From: Lophius americanus
Lineage: Eukaryota > Chordata > Actinopteri > Lophiiformes > Lophiidae
Reading direction: 5' to 3'
NCBI GenBank assembly: GCA_037951165.1
Contig: JBBDHG010000028.1
Location: 4,532,501 to 4,596,500, forward strand
DNA length: 64,000 bases
Both the position numbers and the translations under genes were made by a program. Shown piece after piece: positions 58,240 through 64,000 of the stretch (position 1 is its first letter; each line of letters begins with the position of its first letter). The notes beneath the pieces are model-generated. The model saw only the letters and a program-made list of their open reading frames with translations, ran no database searches and was not told the DNA's origin.

Positions 58240-59330
58240 TGCTTGGACTCCAGGCTGGATTCTGCTTTAGCTGTTATAAACATCTAATCAAATCCACAGC
58301 CATATTCAACACAAAGGTCCCTTATATTATAAACAAATAATGCATTTATATAAAAGCACTGATTCATAATATTACATTATTTTGATCATGAGTAAAGTAC
58401 CTCTGTGATCAAAAAAACTATGGAACAATAAGTTTGAGTGTGGAGAGGGGTGACGCAGTGCCTGTCAGAGCATGATGCGATTCCTGCTAGTGTCCACTAG
58501 AGGGCAGACATGACACACAGATTTATGCCAGGTTGCACGTGTTGGAGATGAGATAAAAAAATATGGATTCCTAAAATGGTCAAATATTTTCAAATGTAAT
58601 GCTAATACGGCTCAGAAAGTGAATGATTAACATCGCACAGGATGAAATTTTTTATAATGAAAGCCACCTTGAGCTCAAGATCTTCTCAACAGGAAGCTGC
58701 TCGTTTTTTTATTTTAGTTGCTCAGTTAAACATATCAAAAATTCAGTGCTCCTAAAAACTGAATTATATAGTTATTTCCATGGTCGAAACAGACATTCTG
58801 TGTTTTCTCAACATTGAAGTCTGATTTAATCAATATATTTGACACATTATGATGAAGATTTTTTTTTAATATAAACTCATAAACACTTTGAAATTGACTG
58901 ATATTCTCTTAACATCAATGTTTCTTCAACTGTTCACCTGCACTGAAAGATCTAGATTTTCATTCTGCTTGGAGAAACTGGCGCGGAAAAGAGGAAACAT
59001 CATTTTGGGGCACAAAAATACCTTCAAAGAGGAAATGTCACCTGAGTCTGTAACCAAAGGCTGTTGCAAAATAGAGGTGAGGTAGGGTCACAGGAATATT
59101 GTTGTCATAGACACCCCAGGGCTGTTTGAAACAAAACAAACACAGAAGGAAGTGAACAAAAACATTTGAAGGGTGTATTTACCAGTCAGTTCATAGACCT
59201 CATGCTTTTCTGTCAGCGCTCAGTCTGTAGGCGTGTTCACAGAAGAGGAGAAGGCAACTGTGACGTGGAAGTGGAAGTTTAAAGAGGTCATTAAAAATGT
59301 CCCCAACTGAAATGACTACTGAAAAAGTCA
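58240..59330 (+). repeat. Duplicated GIMAP block, unit B
   Basis: Second copy of the block described for 56540-57240, carrying GIMAP fragment 2. The copies have drifted by substitutions and small indels, so the duplication is old. Confidence 0.7.
58935..59330 (+). pseudogene. Decayed GIMAP fragment 2 (G1 to AIG1 box)
   Basis: Frames shift, but the order is that of a GIMAP G domain: a P-loop remnant, GNIILGHKNTFKEEMSPESV, a stop, then NIVVIDTPGLFETKQTQKEV, and further on VFTEEEKATVTWKWKFKEVI. Stops and at least one frameshift make it non-functional. It resembles the intact gene at 62640 (FKED.SPVSVTK, DTPGLFDT, FTEEE). Confidence 0.82.
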
Positions 59331-59511
59331 ATAAAGTTTGATACTAATCATTTCACCTCGTGTTCATCTGTACATTCATTTATTGACTTGTTTGTCTCTA
59401 TTCTCAATTTACGGAAGGCTTCCTGCTAATAGTGATAAAGTTGGAGAAAAATCGATATTTATTCCACAATAGGGGTTTTGTTTTTAATGGTGGAAGAGCC
59501 GCTTTTTCTTT

Positions 59512-59627
<116 letters not shown>

Positions 59628-60114
59628 AAACATTCCCAAGCTATTTTAAATGACTTTGAGCACCACATGGCAACCATAATACAATCATCCACTCTAAGTC
59701 ACACATTGGCTCTCCATGTATGAAATATTCAGGTTTAATATTTATATTGATATACATTGTGTAATTTGTTGAGACCCCAGTGTTTTAACGGTTTCCAATG
59801 CAACATACTCTTCGTGTCAACTGTTTTTTTTTAATAGCCACATCATATGAGAACAATTTCTTTTTTGTTACCCCCAACCCCTCCAAAATATGCTCTAAAA
59901 TGCTGCTTTTACTCACGACTGCTTTCTCAAAGTTATTATCACTGGTATTGTGTGTGCATTGGCCTACCATCAATGTTGTGCATAACCAGATACCAGCTCC
60001 TGGCAGTGCTCCTTCTCCAAACGTCACCAGCAGCCTCCTGTGAGGCAGTTTCAGGACCTTCTCTGAAACCAAGCTTTGGTGGACATTGATGTATGCGTGG
60101 GTCATTATATATTA

Positions 60115-60535
60115 TGGAATCATCATTGCCGCCTCCGCCAGAGATCCTTTGTGTAAACGCAACAACTCGAAAACTATTTCATTGATCATTTTCAATTTTA
60201 GGAAGGGAGAACTGGAGTCATTTTGGGTCGGTTGTATAATTCTGACATCAGGGGGAGCTTATCTCTCCAAATGTTTCAGCCCATAATTACTCAACCGTTG
60301 TCCCAATTAAATCCAAATTTGTGACTCAATGTTTTACTCTAGTACTAGACACTAGCGGCAGCTTTGGCTCGAAAAGACATAATTTCTCAACCGTTACTCC
60401 AAATTTGGTGCATATGAATTGACATTTTACTAATTTATTTATTTTAATCTAAAGTGCCGTGGAAATAACTTCACATTTAATTTGAGGGTTTCAATTTAGG
60501 GGATTTCTTGTACAACAAAGGGGACTGGGTTTTTT
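60115..60535 (+). repeat. Dispersed repeat with internal periodic units, copy 2
   Basis: Shares CCGTTACTCC or CCGTTGTCCCAATT, AAATTTGGTGCATATGAATT, TTTATCTC-like boxes and the terminal CAATTTAGGGGATTTCTTGT with the copy at 42170. Confidence 0.55.
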
Positions 60536-61702
60536 TAAGGTATATACCCCTGCTAGCTCAAATTTTGTCTGTTCCACACATGGTTAGATATTTTCATCTA
60601 GTCTTTCTTACCATTTATATGCTGCAGGTTTCCAGCCCCAGAGCATCAAGAAGCCAGCGCCATGCTTCCCTGGGGGTAGAGCCATCTCTTCTGCATATGT
60701 TCATTCATATGCTTCATTCTCTGGCCACTGGATGTACTGTTGACCCATCAACCCCTCGCCGTTCTCTTTCATTGCTGAAAACAACATCTGTGGGTTATGT
60801 AAATGGTTTTCACCGTAGTAGGAATGACCTCTCTTGTTATTTTGGGTTCAGCAGTGGTTGACTTTTGGAGTTTGAGCATGGAACTATTATGTAAATTAAC
60901 GTCCGTGAATCTTGGCACATTATTTTAACAACATCTGATTTTTAATGTGTGTTCTTATCAGGCATGTTATTTGGTTAGGGTTACACCATTTTGATATTGC
61001 AATAGGCAGTTGAAGTAGAATTTCATTCTGCACGTATATGTCGAAAAACAAAAAATATCTCGTTTGTGCCCTTATATTTGCTATTAAACAATGGGTGTTG
61101 AGTAATTTTGCTTCCAGTTGTATTGGAGGCATTGCCAGTTATCAACAGTGCAAGGATGTCCACAACAAATATTCCTTCTTTTTTTTTCAAGCAACCAGCT
61201 TTCATTACATGCTTGGTGTACATTATATGATTACCTTAACGTACTTTAAAAACTCCTCATCTGAACTGCACCCGCACTCTAATCTGCTCCACAAACTCAC
61301 AAAGCTGTGGACAGCCTCTGTGAGGATGTACATTTTCAGACGTGAAACCCAAACAATACAAGGAAATAGGAAGCTCCCTGTGCATAGGCAAGGCTTCCAG
61401 AGGCTTCCCAGAAAACAAATGTCAAAGTTGAGACACAGGGCTGCTGATCTTCACGCTCAGGTTTGGAATATCCCGACAGAACAGGAAAGAGAATGGCTGA
61501 ATGTAAGAGAATCTAACTAAATGTTTAAAAACAAGATTGATTCTACACCTGCTGTTAGACCTTTCTCTGACTGGGCTAATGTGACTTTGGAAAGAGATCA
61601 TGAAGGACATAGAGGAAAGGGCAGATCTTGATGAATGTGTTGGCGACTCATTTTTTATTAATGTTTTTGTGTATGTCTCCATGGTTTAATTTCAATTTAT
61701 AG
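60536..61702. other. Between repeats and GIMAP, no gene recognised
   Basis: A 160-codon frame at 61038-61520 has no recognised domain and uneven composition. The first exon of the GIMAP gene may lie here but was not identified. Confidence 0.45.
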
Positions 61703-61774
61703 CAATACCACTGCGAGAAAAGAAGCAGAGGACTCTACCTCGGTCTGATGGGTGTGGTCTCAATAACTTTGATG
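61703..61774 (+). CDS. Candidate upstream GIMAP exon
   Basis: A 72-bp open segment between acceptor CAATTTATAG and strong donor GATG|GTATGT. It enters and leaves in phase 1, so it joins the main exon as NNFD-V-ADLPGGLRIVLVG. Encodes IPLREKKQRTLPRSDGCGLN, a basic leader like those before fish GIMAP G domains. The initiating ATG exon was not found. Confidence 0.45.
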
Positions 61775-62639
61775 GTATGTTCAGTCATTGTCTTTCTCTA
61801 GAAAATGTTTATATATTTACACACATATAAATATACCGACATGTTTAATAAGGAGCATTTGTGAAGACTTCATAGGTTGGAGAAAAAGACCTTATTCATA
61901 TTAATACATGGTTTGTAACTGTTTTTACGTCAGTGATAGATTTTGGTTGCAAGGTATTAAAAAAAATCTGTTTTCTAGTGTTTATCCCTGTCTTTCGTGC
62001 ATTTTTATGGCGTTTCAGAAAAAAATGCATGTGTCATTGTTCATGATTTTCAAACATTCCTGCTCAGTCGCTGTCTGACTTTGTAATGTCAATATGTTAA
62101 TATTAATGAAAAGTTTCCTCCATTACAATAACATACACAAGTCTGTGTAATTGGTACAAGAACCCATTTATAAACAGACCTAGGTTCCAGTTACCCTGCA
62201 GCTATTCTGGAAACAGGATGGTAAGTGATTGAATGTTCATCCTGGAAGCCGCTATTAAAAAGAAATGTATGATCAGAAATCAGTTATAACTCATTTGTAA
62301 TGATGCAAGGCTATGAATTGTAAGCATTGAGCTGCAGGACAGAGCCGTTTAAATGAATTTTACCCGTACAGTACATAATCCAAGATTAAGTATTTCCAGT
62401 CTAGCTTGTGCCGCAGAGCACACCAGCTTGACGCTGAAATTACAGACATATCATTAGAATTACTGCTCATCCTCAATGCGTGCTTTCCTATCGCTGGCCC
62501 CACCCACGGGGTGCTGTGCACCAGATTTTTTTTATTGTGCATTTTGAGCTTCAGGGGATTTTTTGTTGTAACACATTGGTCACAAAAAACTAGAATGTTC
62601 CTTTGCCTCTCAGTGTGAATTTTGCTTGTGCTTTTACAG
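61775..62639. other. Intron before the main GIMAP exon
   Basis: No second gene or named repeat seen. Confidence 0.45.
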
Positions 62640-63571
62640 TTGCGGATCTGCCTGGAGGTCTAAGAATAGTCCTGGTGGGCAAGACTGGATCAGGGAAGAG
62701 TGCAACAGGAAACACCATCCTGGGGAGAGCTGCCTTCAAAGAGGACCCAAGTCCAGTTTCTGTGACCAAGCACTGTGAGACACAGAGCGCGGAAGTGGAT
62801 GGAACCGGGGTTCAGGTGATCGACACCCCAGGTCTGTTTGATACTGGCATCACAGAAGAAGAATTAAAAACCAGAATAGAAGAGTGTGTCAAGATGTCGG
62901 TGCCTGGCCCCCACGCCTTCCTGCTGGTGATCAGGCTCGGAGTAAGGTTCACCGAAGAGGAAAGGAATGCCGTGAAGTGGATCCAGGATAACTTTGGTGA
63001 CGATGCCTCCATGTACACTATCATGTTGTTCACATGTAAAGATCAGGCTAAAGCTGACAACGCTCTCAAGGAGTGCAAGGAACTGCGGAGACTCTCAATT
63101 ACATTCGGACGCAGATACCACGCCTTCAACAATAACGACGCAGACGACCGAATGCAGGTCAATGAGCTGATCACCATGATCAAGGAAATGATACAGGACA
63201 ATGGGGGGAAACACTACACCAATGAGATGTATGAGAAAGCCCAGAGAAAGCTGAGAGAGGAGGAGGAGAAGAAGAGACAAGAGGAGGAGGAGAAGAAAGA
63301 TGAGGAGAGAAAAATATGGGACGCAGAGAGGGAGGAGAAAGAGAAAGTGAGAGCGAAGGAGAAGAAGATTAAGATAAAGAATATACGTGTGGCATCGGCT
63401 TCTGCTGTTGTGCTGGTGGTGGCTGGGGTGATTATAGCAGTGGGAGCAAACTCCACAGTGGCTCTGGCTCTAGGGGCTCCTGTGCTCATTATGGGATTGA
63501 TATGTGGCATAGTTGCTCTTTGCTTGTGGAAGGGCACACGATGCAAAGCCAAAGCAGCTCTTCCTGTATAA
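62640..63571 (+). CDS. GIMAP family GTPase, main coding exon
   Basis: Acceptor TGCTTTTACAG, then an open frame of 309 full codons to TAA. Counting the split Val as residue 1: G1 GKTGSGKS at 14-21, G3 DTPG at 62-65, the AIG1 box HAFLLVIRLGVRFTEEER at 92-109, and TCKD at 132-135 in the G4 position. A Glu/Lys-rich coiled coil follows (about 208-258), then two hydrophobic stretches (about 261-305) and a short basic end. GIMAPs are septin-like GTPases of lymphocyte and innate immunity that often sit on intracellular membranes; the tail fits membrane anchoring. Fish genomes carry large tandem GIMAP families, and two decayed relatives lie upstream. The member number cannot be assigned. Confidence 0.93.
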
Positions 63572-64000
63572 CTAGTGACAAAGACCCCCCCCATCCATCG
63601 GCAGTGTTAGTATTCACACATTACTCTTCCCTGATGAGAAATAATAATGGTATTTTGGCCTTTTCTACATTCTGCTTCCATGATTACTATGTTCTGATGC
63701 AACATTGCAATGACAGAAATATGTGAATTTAATGCTCACAGTAAACCAACGGTATGGGATACAGTGTTTTCTTTTTTGTCTTTTATCTCATTTATAGTCT
63801 GAAACTCACATGAACCCCTCAGTCATACTTGAATAGATGTTTTCTGGGTTCTTACAAAACACTTTGAAATCGAATGAATAAGAACTTAACAAATTGGAAT
63901 TAGTAGAATAGAACTTAAAGAAATTTGAATATCATGCCTAATTTTGCTGCCTTATCGCATATTTTTTGTAAATACTTTCCTTTTTTTGCATTTTATACTT
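63572..64000. other. GIMAP 3' flank to window end
   Basis: AT-rich; no canonical AATAAA is seen, so the 3' UTR probably runs past the window. Confidence 0.45.

Noticed and set aside
61038..61520. 160-codon plus-strand frame as an additional gene
   Set aside because: No recognised domain, a poly-Phe run from a T tract and uneven composition; likely chance or old repeat.

Overview
The window is nuclear DNA of a ray-finned fish, most likely a teleost. The genes are split by GT-AG introns. A fish-type GIMAP GTPase and an SLC2A11-like sugar transporter are present. The filler is a typical teleost repeat mix: CA and TA microsatellites, tRNA-derived SINE pieces, RTE and L2-like LINE scraps, a DIRS-type fragment, Tc1, Kolobok-like and hAT-like DNA transposons. 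I see no bacterial operons, CRISPR arrays or functional RNA genes.

Layout. (1) 6.5-20.6 kb, plus strand: ten coding exons of a class II facilitative hexose transporter, best matched to SLC2A11; the first two coding exons are not in the window. Intron 8 of the usual GLUT gene carries a TTAA-flanked Kolobok-like element with a frameshifted THAP domain. A nearly perfect 73-nt hairpin lies just past the poly(A) signal. (2) 20.6-27.2 kb: no gene recognised; GC-richer, repeat-poor DNA at about 23.7-26.6 kb looks like a regulatory stretch. (3) 27.4-44.7 kb, minus strand: a full mycbpap gene that I could assemble from 17 exons with consistent reading phase (801 codons plus stop), including one probable GC-AG intron and a consensus RFX X-box 122 bp upstream of the ATG, as expected of a ciliary gene. 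Its introns hold a broken Tc1 element, a SINE, an L2-like tail and a hAT-like MITE. (4) 44.8-49.0 kb: LINE and MITE debris. (5) 49.1-50.6 kb, plus strand: a two-exon RASD-family Ras-like GTPase with a TATA box, a long N-terminal extension, a CAAX end and an altered G3 box. (6) 50.6-62 kb: repeats, and two decayed GIMAP copies inside duplicated flanking DNA. (7) 61.7-63.6 kb, plus strand: an intact GIMAP gene with C-terminal coiled coil and hydrophobic tail.

The four genes do not form an evident functional unit. The strongest unexplained signal is that 14-bp RFX X-box palindromes occur in three copies of one hAT-like MITE and in the Kolobok-like element; the copy inside mycbpap intron 7 is identical, in the plus-strand reading, to the sense-strand sequence of the mycbpap promoter X-box. 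All family calls come from recognising translated motifs by eye; exon borders were set by splice consensus and phase, and no database search was run.
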